DNA from: Malania oleifera
Taxonomy: Eukaryota; Streptophyta; Magnoliopsida; Santalales; Ximeniaceae
Length of the DNA stretch: 64,000 nt
Direction: 5' to 3'
Assembly: GCF_029873635.1 (NCBI RefSeq)
Contig: NC_080421.1
Location: 40,157,120 to 40,221,119 of the forward strand
Shown here: in pieces, positions 1-11,015 of the stretch
How positions within the stretch are numbered: the first letter of the stretch is position 1
How the letters are laid out: every line of letters starts with the position of its first letter
Translations under genes and position numbers: made by a program
The notes under the pieces: model-generated
What the model was told of the DNA's origin: nothing
The model's database searches: none
What the model saw: the letters and a program-made list of their open reading frames with translations, nothing else

Positions 1-210
1 AAATGTAAGATGCAGAAATAAAATCATGCGCAACATTCATAATACACGTGTAGTAAATAAATTATAGAAATGTAAAGTGCACACATGATATGTTATTCGG
101 GTTCGGCCAATATTGCCAACGTCCCCGCCTTGAGCTCATAAGCAAAAGGGTTTCCACTATTACTCACTTAACGGGTGGAGCAACACCATTTACAATCAAG
201 TCAAATTAAA
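1..210 (-). repeat. Fragment of a long LTR (S2/E4 family)
   Basis: This stretch resembles about 4125-4350 of solo LTR S2: the same order of a CATGCGCA motif, a block reading GGTTCGGCCAA, then ACTCACTTAA and a GTGGAG block. It is in the same orientation as S2. The left part lies outside the window and similarity fades near 210, so this is a truncated piece of the leader half of an LTR. Confidence 0.7.
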
Positions 211-1440
211 GCAGAGGACAATTGGTGTAATTTGCCAATACTTGTCTTCAATTTTTTTTTTTTATCATTATCTAACTGTAAATAGTCAATTTTGGTTTAG
301 AAACTTTTAAATATAAGAAGCAATTTATTTTAAGTTCTTAAATAACTAGACTAATCAATTTTCCTTGCTTTTCAAATGAAAAAAAAAAATGTAAAAAACA
401 AATCTTGGTCTTCTTGAAATATTATAGCTTCCCTAATGTGTTTTTTATTTTTTCATAAGTTTAAAATCCTCAAAAGGGTTTCAAGAAATTTTCATTAAAA
501 GAACCTTCCTTATGTTGGGATTAGAACTAAGGAAACTAAGGTAAAAAATGGATACATCCTATAAGAGATTCTTAGTAGCCATGATTTTGATGCTTCTTGT
601 GATGCAAAATGCAAATCATGATAGTTATTTGAGCCTAACAAAAAAAGAGAAGAAAGACAAAGATCAATAATTTCTTGATGCTGACTTAAATAGCAATTCC
701 TGTAGTTGAAAATTTTTGAAAATGCACCAAGACTAGTGTATTAGGCTATTTGCTCACTTCCTTAATTTGTGGTGTCATTATGGTAACCAAGTAGCCATTA
801 TTTCTTCATGCACTAAGAATCACTTTGTGCTTTGATCATGGAACATGTGGGGTTCTCTAAGGACCTCAAAGGTCTATTTCTCTCATGGGTACACACTCAT
901 GTATGCCCACACATGTACCCCTTCTAATTCTACCCATATACCCTTTTCTTTTTAGTGAGTGAAAAAAAAAAAAAAAAACAAAACGAAATGAAACAAAAAA
1001 AGAAAAAAAAAACAAAAAAACCAAAAAATAAGATCCCATATTAGGGTTCTAACGGAATTTCATTGAGGCCCAAAAAAAAAAAAGAGACCCTTTTTTAGGG
1101 AATTAGTGAAGGATTGTAATTGGCTAAGGAGAACCTTCGTAAGGATTGAAATCAAATCTAGACTAAATTTTTCACCAAAACCAAGGTTGAAGATTCTAGT
1201 TTATAGGAACCCAATAATTCAAGCATCTTTGAATTCAACTTTAGATTAGCTAAGGTAGCAAGGTTCACCATTGAGATGACACTATACAATTTGGTTTAGA
1301 TAGAATATTGGAAGGCATGCCTTTTGATAAGTTGATTGGCAACTTAGAATAGGCTCTTGAACTTTAGTAGATTTTTGGACTAGGTAGAGTTCTGTGGCTT
1401 CCTTTTTTTTTTTTTTTTTTTGTGATTCTACAAAAAGCAT
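211..1440. other. Gene-free AT-rich stretch
   Basis: No supported gene. It holds A- or T-rich runs (about 250-264, 960-1020, 1070-1085, and an uninterrupted T run at about 1403-1420) but no element ends or TSDs that I could recognise. Confidence 0.5.
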
Positions 1441-1869
1441 CCATTAGAATGTACTAGCTACTCTTGTGGTTCTTTTGTGTTTGGTTTTGCAAAATATTTT
1501 GGTTCTTGTTCAAATAATGAAGCTGAATTGAGAGCTGTGTTGGAGGGAATAAAGATTTGCAAACATTTGGATCATACTAGTATTGATATTGAATGCGATT
1601 CGAATATTGTTGTTAATTGGATAAGATCAAGTAGGTGCTCCTTGTGGTATTTATGGGATTTTTGGGAGCAGCTGATTGGTTTATTGGAGGGGGTAGACTT
1701 TTCAATAAAGCATTGGTATAGAGAAGGAAATAAAGTGGTAGTTGCCTTGGCTCATCAAGGTGTTAGGGGGAGGAATAGTTTGTTTACAAATAGTAGTCAA
1801 CTCCCTAGAGTTATCAATGAGTTGTATAAATTGGAGAAGATGAGTACAACTTATATGAGGTATGTTTAG
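1441..1869 (+). pseudogene. LINE-type RNase H domain relic
   Basis: The frame is open from about 1441 to a TAG at 1867-1869, with no ATG at its head, so it is a 5'-truncated piece. It resembles the RNase H domain found at the end of plant LINE reverse transcriptases and in related RNase-H-like proteins. NNEAEL carries the family Glu, ECDSNIVVNW carries an Asp, and a late SIKHWYREGNKV block precedes ALAHQG. The family normally has an Asp in the last motif (VADALAH); here the residues are VVVALAH, so that metal-binding Asp is lost, and the first Asp region is missing or unrecognisable. About 200 bp downstream is an A-rich tail (about 2090-2110), as expected of a LINE 3' end. The alternative is a decayed host RNase-H-like gene. 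Confidence 0.6.
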
Positions 1870-2819
1870 CTAATTTTCTATTGGTTTTGGTCTATGCTTT
1901 ATGTTGTTTATCTTTTATTTGTTTTGCTGCGTGATATTTGTTTTGTAGGTTCTTGTTTTGTTTTGTTTTGATTGGACTTGTAATCCTATTTTGGCTGGAT
2001 GTTGGTGTTATTATTTGGGAGACCTTTGAAGTTTTGTCTTTTGTTTCTCCCTTTGATTATCTTGTAATTACGGTATTCCTCCACCAAAAGTGAAAGAAAA
2101 AAGAAAAAAAACTCTTTTCAAGTTGGGAAGATGAAACCGCACTAGATGAAAAATGTTTTTTTTGGCAGCAATTCTTTTAGCAAAAATTGTGTGATTGCTT
2201 TTAACTATTGCCTTAAATATGATGTCGGTATTAATTGCCCTTTAATGGTGATGTGTTCAAATCACCATTATTAATCACCACTAAAATTCATTTGTTTAAG
2301 ATTTTTTTGAATCTTTTCAATTCCCTTTTAAAATGAAAATAGACGCCAAAACTTTGGTTTCCCTCAAACAAAATCCCTCTTTTAAATCAAATGCCTATGC
2401 CACCTCGTACCACATCACTGATGCTTCTCTTGCCAATGTCAATGCTATTCCTACTAATGACACCAATTTTGCTCTTGCCATGAAGTCAATTTTGCTCCTG
2501 TATATCTTGCTCCCTAATTCTAGAAACTCTTCCCAACCACCCTCCCCAATCGTAGAGTATTAGTTACTTTGATAGTTTCTTTAGAATTAAAATATATAAT
2601 AGGTTCCTCTTTGTATTCATTTCTCTATCTGATTATGGTGATGCTTTTTCATTTTTTTATATGGCTAAACCTTTATGTATGTTTGCTCAGAAGTGTCTTG
2701 GGTTCATTTTGATGGCTTGTATGTCTCTATATCTTCTCTTTATACAAATATATTATATTATATTATATTATGTTATGTTATATTATATTTATACAATGTG
2801 TTTTAATTTAACGTTTGCT
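1870..2819. other. Gene-free stretch with A-rich tail and TATAT-type repeat
   Basis: The A-rich run at about 2090-2110 may be the 3' tail of the LINE relic. A short pentanucleotide-like TATAT array lies at about 2749-2790. The open frames here (for example about 2333-2563) show no recognisable domain or coding bias. Confidence 0.45.
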
Positions 2820-3074
2820 AAGGACCCAACTCTACTGAGGTATTATCCGCTTTGGCCCATTAGCCTCGCAAGTTTATCCTATAAAACACACCTTATATAG
2901 TTAGAGCCTAAACCAGCCATCCTTATAAGCTGAAGATCTTCCTAGTACAGATCTGATGTGGGATCATAGCATGTTCTCTCCCGTTCGATCTCTAATGCCA
3001 TCGTCGAAGTAGCTTACACCTATGTGTAGGATTCACTCACATGATAGCACCCTGAGGATGGCTCTAATATTAAA

Positions 3075-3210
3075 TGTAGCAGTCTTGGGCCTATAAGGAT
3101 AGTTTGGACTCCAACTATATAAGACATTTTTTTTTATATAGAGCAAAACCGTGAGGCTAGTGGACTAAAGTGAATAATATCTCATCAAAGCTGGGTCTCA
3201 GACTATTACA
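3075..3210 (+). repeat. TRIM-like LTR, central copy
   Basis: Begins TGTAGCAGTC and ends GACTATTACA, directly before the decayed PBS at 3211. Compared with the copy at 3312 it lacks about 25 bp that include the CCCACATCGG box. Confidence 0.55.
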
Positions 3211-3311
3211 TTTGATATTAGAGCCACCTTGGAGGTACTATCATGTGGGTGGATCCTAAATAGAGGTGTAAGCCACTCTGATGAGGGCATCAGAGAATGA
3301 ATGAGAGAGCA

Positions 3312-3469
3312 TGTTATAGTCCCACATCGGATGTGTATTGAGGATATCTTGAGCTTATAAGGGTGGTTTGAGCTCCAACTATATGAGGCGCCATTTATAA
3401 GACAAACCTGTGAGGCCAGTGAACCAAAGGGGAAAATACCTTACTGGAGTTGGGTTCAAGACTATTATT
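3312..3469 (+). repeat. TRIM-like LTR, right copy
   Basis: Begins TGTTATAGTCCCACATCGG and ends near GACTATTATT. It shares CTTATAAGG, CTCCAACTATAT, a GTGAGGC block and a GGGTTCAAGACTATTA end with the other copies. Confidence 0.55.
3319..3329 (+). promoter_or_regulatory. snRNA-type upstream sequence element (USE) match
   Basis: GTCCCACATCG is an exact match to the plant snRNA promoter element RTCCCACATCG. A TTATAA box follows at 3355-3360, about 25 bp after the element, a gap nearer the Pol III (U6-like) spacing than the longer Pol II snRNA spacing. The minus-oriented LTR at about 2945-2957 has a one-mismatch copy. Promoter function is inference. Confidence 0.5.
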
Positions 3470-3998
3470 CATTTTCGCTTCTTCTAGGCCATAGTTTATG
3501 ATCAATAGCAAGCAACACTTGGGCTTAATGATTGAAAAGAACTTGTGATTTAGAGTTGGAAGTGACTTTTTTTGGATTAACAAATATATTTAACAAATGT
3601 TTGAACTGAGAACTCTTCCTTTTATGTAATTATTTTTTAAAAAATAATGTGTTGCAAGACAATTATGCAACCTTCTAAATTTTAAATATGATTGGTTATG
3701 ATTTGATGAATAGCTTACGTATGGATATTTATTTTGAACAAAAAATGATAATCATATTGATAGCAACTACTTCTAGATATACATGTTATTTATGTCGTGA
3801 CAAAAAAACCATACATAAGTGGTTGAGTTAGCAACCTTTAGTTGCAATTGTAATTTCTGCTGAAACATTTTGTGTATGTTTCTTGCAGTAATTCAAATTG
3901 ACTGTACAAAGTTCCAAGCGATGCCTGTAGGATCCTTTAGGGTAACATAGTGTCTCCCATAAGTTTTTTCAAGAAAAACTTGTGGCATATTAAATATA
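3470..3998. other. Gene-free flank of solo LTR S2
   Basis: AT-rich host DNA between the TRIM-like composite and the S2 target site; nothing recognisable. Confidence 0.4.
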
Positions 3999-5138
3999 TT
4001 GTATATTGGAATTGGTGTATTCCCAAGAGGGGGGTGAATTGGAATTTTAAAACTTGTTCCTAGGTTAAACCAGAATATTAGCAGTATTTCACAACCTAGG
4101 GTCTTTCTAGGTAATCCCAAATATGCATATAAATATAATATGCTAAAATTTAAATCATGCGCATCATTCACACAATAATATACACGTGTAGGAATATAAA
4201 TTGCGAAAATATAAACAGACACACGATATGTTATCGGGGTTCGGCCAACTGTGCCTACGTCCCTGCCTCTAACTCGCAAGTTCGAGGATTCCACTATGGC
4301 TCACTTAATAGGTGGAGTGACACCGTTTACAAGCAGGTCAACTAGCGAGGTTGACCTCAATCTACACCTTACCAGGATGGTGCACCTAACTTTCCTAATC
4401 GGGTCTAAACCAATTCGGGACTATTTACTAGGGCTAGTCTCCCTCTTCAGGCCCGTGCCTAAAATACAACAAATTTACACTATAATTTGCATACACATAA
4501 AATGCTTCTTACACTAAGCAAATATATACGAATAAACTTAATTGAATAATGCATTTGTGTATGATAGGATATTAAGCTCAAGTGAGATTTATTTAACTAA
4601 TGTGTTAACTCTCAACAAAATGTATATCAAAGTGTCTATGTGAGAGTGAGACTTTTGATATCAGACTAATATGCTTTTTGTGTGCACAATCAAACAGTCT
4701 CTATAATCCTAAACAAGTATCACAAAATTATTTATCAAATGCAAAGCATAGTGGATAATAGGGTTTTATGCTTGCTAAAGGTATTTTCGTCAAAGCACAA
4801 ATTAGGCTTATGAATCTTGTAATGAGGATGCAAGATCAAAAGATACACAAGGGTTTTTCCCAATCAAATATTTATGAATGAAATATTATAGAAAAAACCT
4901 TAGCTAACTCTCCAAAAATCAACACATAATCAAATATAAACAAGGGAGAGTTTAGCTTGTAAGAATAATATGAAACACTAATCTCTCTTAAAATAAATGG
5001 AAAGATAAGTATGAGAAAAGATTTTGGCAATGAGTATGAAAAATATGGAAGTAGGAAAGATTTTTGCCCAATAAAATTTTCATGAAATTTTGGCTAATCT
5101 AAAACCCTAATCTTGTATTAATTTTGAAAATGAGGGCC

Positions 5139-5146
5139 TATATATA
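5139..5146 (-). promoter_or_regulatory. S2 TATA box
   Basis: TATATATA on the minus strand, about 990 bp from the LTR start at 6136 and directly downstream of the motif array at 5266-5817. Confidence 0.5.
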
Positions 5147-5265
5147 GAATTTGGAAAAATTATAAACATTGGGGACATGCTGGGTATTTTAGAAAAAGAT
5201 TAAGTGAGTTTTTTTAAAATTAACAGTGTTTTAACCTCAATAATTCTCGCCAACCCGAGAGCACC

Positions 5266-5817
5266 GGTCGACCGAACTTAAGGTTTGGTTGACCGAGTTA
5301 TATAGTTCGGTCGACCGTGCAAAAAATAAACTAAGAGTTTGGTCGACCGCACTGAGGGTTTCAAAGGCAATTTTCCAAATCTACACGGTTCGGTCAACCA
5401 ATCTGTTTTGAACTATGAAGTTTGGTCGACCGGGCGGTTGGGGCTTCTCCCAAGGATGTTCGGTCGACCAGAGCGTTTGAGTTCATTTTCTGGTCGATCG
5501 ATTGAAGAGTCAATTTGTTGTCCCTGGGAGGTTTGTTCGACCAAGTCTTGCCTATATACTTCTGGTTGGTCAACCGATCGATCAACATGTTGACCCGGTT
5601 GGGGTTCGGTCGACCGAGGATCTTAGTATAACTGAGTTCGGTCGACCGAACATGCCATCCTTGGGCTTTTTGGTCCCTTTTCTTTTATAAATTTTTCCTA
5701 TTCATATGATGATTAATGTTAATACTATAGGGCATATTTTTATGAAGTATAGAGAGTCCTAAGGTCAGTTTAAGGTCTTTCGAGGACACCGAAAAAATTC
5801 GGCATCGGTCGACTGAA
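5266..5817 (-). repeat. GGTCGACCGA motif array in S2 U3
   Basis: About 13 copies of a roughly 12-bp near-palindrome (consensus GGTCGACCGAAC with one or two changes each) at irregular 20-50 bp spacing, for example at 5267, 5308, 5340, 5422, 5461, 5607, 5639 and 5806. Apparent open frames here are by-products of the motif. Confidence 0.75.
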
Positions 5818-6141
5818 AGGTGATCCCTAAAGTTTTTCTATGGTCTTGAGCTTATAATCCCTACCATAGATGTAATACATTAATTATTACAGACAGATAG
5901 ATTATTATTATAGCCCGAATAAAAATACAACTTAAAATAAACGAGGGCTTCATGCTCTACTCCTCGTCAATCCCATGGGCTTTGCTGAAAGATGTGCTCA
6001 TTTAAGTGCGTCTCGGCTTCCATCTCTCATCTGTCAACCGTGCATAGAAAAATACACCTATTTATACACTTAGCACACAGATGAGATACTATGGTTTGTC
6101 ATAATCAAAACAGGAAATAGACTCAAAAAGTCAACATTGTA

Positions 6142-6979
6142 GAAGATTACTTAAATGTTCTCAAAGTTGTTTCATTAATCTAGCATCTCCCATGACTTCT
6201 TTCTTTGTCAACCTCAAGGATCTTCTTTGTTGTTGTTGTAAAAAATTCAATGATCATGACTATTATATTCACACATGTTTATTTATGTCAAGAGCCCACC
6301 CTTTTAAGATTGTCAAAAGCTTTGTTGTCATTTTTAGCACATCTAATTTTTATCAACAACTAGGATTTATTTTAATTAACTATACTTTTTCATATCTTAT
6401 AGAGTTAAGGCTCTTTGCAAGCCTCTTTTCTTATTCCAACTCTTTCCTTTTATTTTGACACCTTCCCTATTCCTTCCAAGTTTCCTCTAAGGTTTCTATT
6501 CCTATCCCTTTCCTTCTATATTTTCTTATGTGCTCTCCTTGGTGTTGATTTCTTAGTTTAGTCGTTATCCTTGTATACCTTCCTTGTCTTTATTCTTCTT
6601 TTAGGTCTAATTCCTTTCATTTACTTGCCTTTTAATTCTTTGTTTATTTTTATTTATGTGGTGTTATGGGAACTATTGAACCTTCTGCATCTTTCCTTGC
6701 ACATCTTCTTTGCTTCCCTTGCAGCTTGCATCCTATGCCTAGAAGATGCCATGTTGTTAGAGCATCTTTTTTAAAAGAGGACAAACAAGGTCCCCACTAG
6801 TGACAATCTTTTGGCAAGGCCCAAAGGTCCCTCTTTTATCATATAGTGAATCTCCTAACACATTAACGAGACTAAGGCCTTTACTTAAACATAGAATATT
6901 TCAATAGATGAAATGGAATGCCCTCTAGCTATAACCAATATTCTCACCTTTAACAATATTCCTCTCCTAACTTGAAAAT
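6142..6979. other. Gene-free flank right of S2
   Basis: CT- and T-rich DNA with open frames (for example 6192-6458 and 6571-6774) that give only low-complexity hydrophobic peptides; no gene supported. Confidence 0.45.
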
Positions 6980-7366
6980 TCCAAACACTGAAAATCATTG
7001 CCTTAGGCATTTCTGAGAGGGAACAGATCCTGCAGTCACCGAAAATTGGGTGCAGGATATAAAGAAAATATTTGCAGTGTTGTAATGTTCAGAGGAGTAG
7101 AGGGTGATATTTGCTACCTGCAGACTGACTGGAGAGATCGAGAGATGGTGGTCAGCGGTGAAACTTTTAGAGTAGCAGAGGAAAGTACCTGTGAAGATGA
7201 TATGGGAGCAGTTTAAGGAGACATTCTTCGACAGGTATTTTCTAGCCTTGTCCAGGGAAGCGAAGAATAAGGAGTTCCTAAATCTAAAGCAGGGACAACA
7301 GACTGTACAACAATATGTGGTGAGGTTCATCGAATTATCTCGCTTCGCCCCGTACATCATACCGAA
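6980..7366 (+). pseudogene. E6 gag fragment (Ty3/gypsy)
   Basis: A plus-strand remnant of the gag core. Readable blocks are TENWVQ, RWWSAVKLLE, WEQFKETFFDRYF, LKQGQ, VQQY and FIELSRFAPYIIPN; the same blocks occur in E2 gag. Two in-frame stops and at least one frameshift break it. It stops abruptly at 7366, where the sister copies continue with a DEVKK motif, and LTR sequence follows, so gag end, pol and the first half of the LTR are deleted. Confidence 0.75.
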
Positions 7367-8317
7367 CGTATATGTTGATTTATACTGTGTTATAGGGATG
7401 GTCGTGCCTTGACTTGTTTTAAACTGTATGTGTTTGGAAAACCATGATTTTAGATTACCAAATAGGTGTGGTTTGTTTGGTTATATGAGCACGCATGTTT
7501 ATGTTGTGTTTGGTTGAAATGCTAGTAGAAACATGGTTCCAAAATTGTTCTAGGTACTGAGAGTTTCCGACTCTATATCCGAGGGCATGAGCCTATCCCG
7601 GCTGATCACCAATGGGTGTGGATCCACCAGTTTAGCACCAGTATGATATCATGGGAGTCTGGGACTAGCCATGTGCCGGTCGTGCCGTGTTTCGCGGGCT
7701 GGCTAAGGGCTAACGTCGTATGTCGCGGGCCAGCTTCGGGCCGATGGGTGCGACGACTCCAGGTTTTGCTGATCATATGTGTGTGCATGTATGCACTGTT
7801 GTGAAATTAGTACTGGAACTGCATTTAACTGCATGTATGTTACATCATGATAACACTCAAATGCCACACATCAATATAACTTGTATCCTTCCTTACTAAG
7901 AGGTGTCTCACCCCTACTGTACGTACATATTTTTTAGGTCCTTCGAGTAATCGGAACTAACGTCCTTGTGTCAGGAGCGTAGTGGCCGGTGTACTGCGGG
8001 TAGCGCTTGGGTAAGTGTCAGGACTTGTATTTTTTGGGTTGCCATTTTGAGATATGTTGGGCACCCATTTGTACATTATTTGATGGACCCTTGGTTCTAT
8101 CCTTGTATAGACTCTGGTATGGTACTGTATGTATATAGAATGATCATATTTTTGCTACGTACATTCTGTTGTGATTGGATGTGTATAGGGTACCTGGAAA
8201 CCCCATGGGATCGGACCCTCATCCTCTATATAGTATCTTTGGATATTTTTTTGGATATAAGGATAGGTTAGGTTACTTATTCACGCCTGGGACCCATCTA
8301 CGGATTCGGGTTGTGAC
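7367..8317 (+). repeat. E6 3' LTR, right half
   Basis: Plus-oriented LTR sequence: it has the CTAAGAGGTGTCTCACCCC block that in the other gypsy LTRs reads as TGAGATGTGTCTCA..., and ends GGGTTGTGACA at 8317. The left half is missing. The sequence right of 8317 is minus-strand pol of E1, so the edge looks like an insertion boundary, but no matching TSD is left. Confidence 0.6.
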
Positions 8318-8432
8318 ATTGATGCCGTTCCTGGAAGTAGATCAATGGCAATTCGATTTCATGGTCGGGAGGCAACCGAGGTAAATCCTCTTGAAATACA
8401 TCAGTGAATTCTGTCACTACTAGGATATCTTC
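8318..8432 (-). pseudogene. E1 reverse transcriptase start fragment
   Basis: Minus-strand reading gives VTEFTDVFQEDLPRLPPDHE, the linker that opens gypsy RT (compare [10 protein letters not shown] in E5). It continues in frame from the protease end at 19261 once S1 and one TCTTC copy are removed. It breaks off at 8318 against the E6 LTR. Confidence 0.8.
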
Positions 8433-8955
8433 TGTAATGACCTACTATTTATTTTCCAGGATTTTTTTTATATATATTATACCAGGAAATTTATAATGCT
8501 ATCATACCTGCTAGATTAAACCAAACCATCACCCTACGCAGTGAGAAGCTAAAACCACACAACCACCACCATATATAAATATGTACAATACCATAGAGCT
8601 ACAATGTTCCCAAACTATATAGATATGACATTTTCCCAAAATACCCTGGGCTGGGGCTATACAGAAATACTCACTCTACTGACAGGGCAGTACTAAAGCC
8701 CCACTACCTGCGAGCTTGATCTGCTTGCCTAGTTAGATCACCTAAAAAATATTAATTTAATGGGATGAGACGACGCTCAGTAAGACGAAAGATGCTATTA
8801 CTAGTGTGTGGTAAATGAGTTACAATACTATGAAAATATGTTTCTATATAATCATGTATAACTGAATCTGTAAATACAATACAAGTAATATAAACCACCA
8901 CCTTTTACCATGTTGCTTAACATATATCTGTATTTTAGGTTTTTATACATAATAC

Positions 8956-8958
<3 letters not shown>

Positions 8959-8990
<32 letters not shown>
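8959..8990. repeat. (AT)n microsatellite in S1
   Basis: An uninterrupted TA run inside the leader half of LTR S1. Confidence 0.8.
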
Positions 8991-8992
<2 letters not shown>

Positions 8993-9877
8993 TCTATTTC
9001 TGTGAAACTGTACGTACATAGTAATAACTGAAAACTTCCCTAGATAGATAACTGTATGTCATGATTTAACCCCTCATGGCAGGGTTGTGCGGCCTGTAGG
9101 CGGAATCTATCATTGGCTGGCCTACCAAGATAAACCACTACACTCCATCAGTCCGATCAGCCCTCCTCAACCCATATCTAATGGGGAGCCTGTCCATATG
9201 TGGGCATGATCAACTTATCTACCACGTATTATCTAAATAGGTGGTTACACTCTATTTTGTATATAGCAACGGTACTGTGCTCTATAAACTGTATCTGTAA
9301 TGGTCCATTAGGGTCAGATACTATATAATACTTCTTTATATACAACTATCTGTTTTACCATGATTCTGTAATAACTGTATTAACCATGATGATGTAGTAA
9401 ATTGTATCTATATCAATTGTGTTTCTATGATTAACTGTAAATCTGTATGTCATGGTACTGTAAAACTGTATAATCATGGTATTCTGAAAATGCTGTAAAA
9501 CATATTTACTGTCCGTATATTCTGTATAACATAACTCTGAAAGATACTATAAAACATGTTTTTGTACTTTATCTATATTCCTAAGCCACATGGTAATTTA
9601 AAACATATTAAACATACTTGTTAAACTGTATAATTTTCTGCTGTGAAGAATAATATGGTAAAAACGTATAATTTATATTGAAAACATACTAGAATTGCCT
9701 AACATAGCATACTTCCCTTACCTGATTCCTGTTAAAATCCCCTACTGTGATGGGTCCTACACCCGCAGGGTTCTCCATCCAACACCCTGAAAACCATATA
9801 TCCAAGAACGAAACATCATTATTTCTACGTCTACTACATTTCCTACAACTGCTGGAAAGCCAAATTTTTCTTAAAAG

Positions 9878-9882
9878 ACCTT
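9878..9882. repeat. TSD of E2, left copy (ACCTT)
   Basis: ACCTT directly left of the E2 LTR edge TGTAATGG. The same five bases follow the right edge at 18699-18703. Confidence 0.85.
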
Positions 9883-10784
9883 TGTAATGGCCTCAACTTC
9901 CTTAACATAAAATGTAACATAATAAATGGAAAATTCTACCCGAACCTGTGGGTAACGGGGACACTTGTTAATCACAGCGGAAATCTAAGCTGCAATAAAC
10001 ATAAAATCTCAATCATCCATCCATAAAACATAATACCAGAGTTTACTACAACATCATATAACTGTATTTATATACATCCTCATAAACATTAAAATAACTC
10101 TAGGATCAAACACAAAATAATTCTGACCCTAGTACAAAATCTTACCCTCCTAACGGGGTAATATCACTAACTCAATGACGGCATGACCCGCCGATCACTC
10201 AGGGTCTCCTGAAAAATTAATTAATGTTGGGGATGAGACACATCTCAGTAAGGAAAAATAAACTAAATACAATTGTGTGGCAACATGAACATTTAATGCA
10301 ATTATACATATACAATACATTTCATATATCGGTGAACATTCATCATAACATACTAAATTCTCATATGCTTTCATATTTATTAATAAATCATAACGTAAAT
10401 AAAACATCTATTATAACTGATAATACTGAAAACATACTCAGGATGAATAGCTAACTAATGTCATGTATTACCCCCCATGACGGGTTGTGCAGCTTGAAGG
10501 TGGGACCTAACAATAGCTGACCGACCACTGCCTAGTCAAATATGTTTGTAAGTACGATAGACTCGCCACACCCTGGTCCGGACTGCCAGGTGGACGTCCA
10601 CACTCTACTGAAAGCCACATTGACTATCCATCTCCCACCCCCTCATGGGGTGCTTAGCACTAATCTGAACATAGATATCTGATCTATATAGCTACGGTAC
10701 CGAGCTCCTGAACTAAACTAAACTAACATCCGGGCTCTAATAAAATATAGTACATGATAGTATAGCATCGTTTATAATTTCATA

Positions 10785-11015
10785 ATTACGGCCTTGTGCC
10801 AAACATTTCATAAATATGGCCTCGTGCCAAAATCATACATAAATACGGCCTCGTGCCGATCATACGTAGATATGGCCTCGCACCAAAATTATACATAAAT
10901 ACGGCCTCGCACCGAAATCATATATAAATACGGCCTCGTTCCGATCATACGAAAATACGGCCTCACGGCGAAATCATACATACATATGGCCTTGCGCCGA
11001 AATCATATATAAATA
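10785..11015. repeat. Minisatellite in E2 3' LTR, about 8 units
   Basis: Units of 27-29 bp around TACGGCCTCGTGCCGAAATC, starting near 10787, 10814, 10843, 10870, 10900, 10929, 10955 and 10984. The 5' LTR has only about six units. Confidence 0.8.

Larger units (their letters stand above)
2820..3469. mobile_element. Composite of TRIM-like small LTR units, partly inverted
   Basis: Five blocks can be read: a minus-oriented LTR (about 2820-2960), a minus-oriented internal piece (about 2961-3074), a plus LTR (3075-3210), a plus internal piece (3211-3311) and a plus LTR (3312-3469). The plus LTR at 3075-3210 ends in ATTACA and is followed by TTTGATATTAGAGCC, a decayed initiator tRNA-Met primer-binding site. 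The inverse of that site (GGCTCTAATATT) ends the minus internal piece. The internal pieces are only about 100 bp, so there is no coding capacity. LTR ends are themselves short inverted repeats (TGTTATAGTC against GACTATTAC-A), which may have helped the inversion. No TSD found. Confidence 0.6.
4004..6136 (-). mobile_element. Solo LTR S2 (2133 bp) with TSD TTGTA
   Basis: Flanked by TTGTA at 3999-4003 and 6137-6141. On the minus strand it starts TGTTGACTTTTTGAGTC and ends with GGAATACACC then CCAATA, matching the ends of the E4 5' LTR and of S3 (TGTTGAC... / ...GCTAACA); the terminal CA has decayed to TA. No PBS, PPT or coding sequence is attached, so this is one LTR left by recombination. Most of its upstream part is a cluster of GGTCGACCGA-like motifs, followed by a TATA box. 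Confidence 0.85.

Noticed and set aside
3893-4294. 133-codon minus-strand open frame
   Set aside because: It crosses the S2 target site and LTR edge, so it is half host flank and half LTR; no domain.
5339-5690. Overlapping open frames with VDR/GRP-rich peptides in S2
   Set aside because: They come from the GGTCGACCGA array, which is open in several frames on both strands; no domain and no splice structure.
6995-7360. 121-codon minus-strand open frame
   Set aside because: Antisense shadow of the E6 gag fragment, which reads on the plus strand.
10785-11015. CRISPR-like regular repeats
   Set aside because: Units are adjacent without unique spacers, vary in sequence, and lie in an LTR of a plant element.
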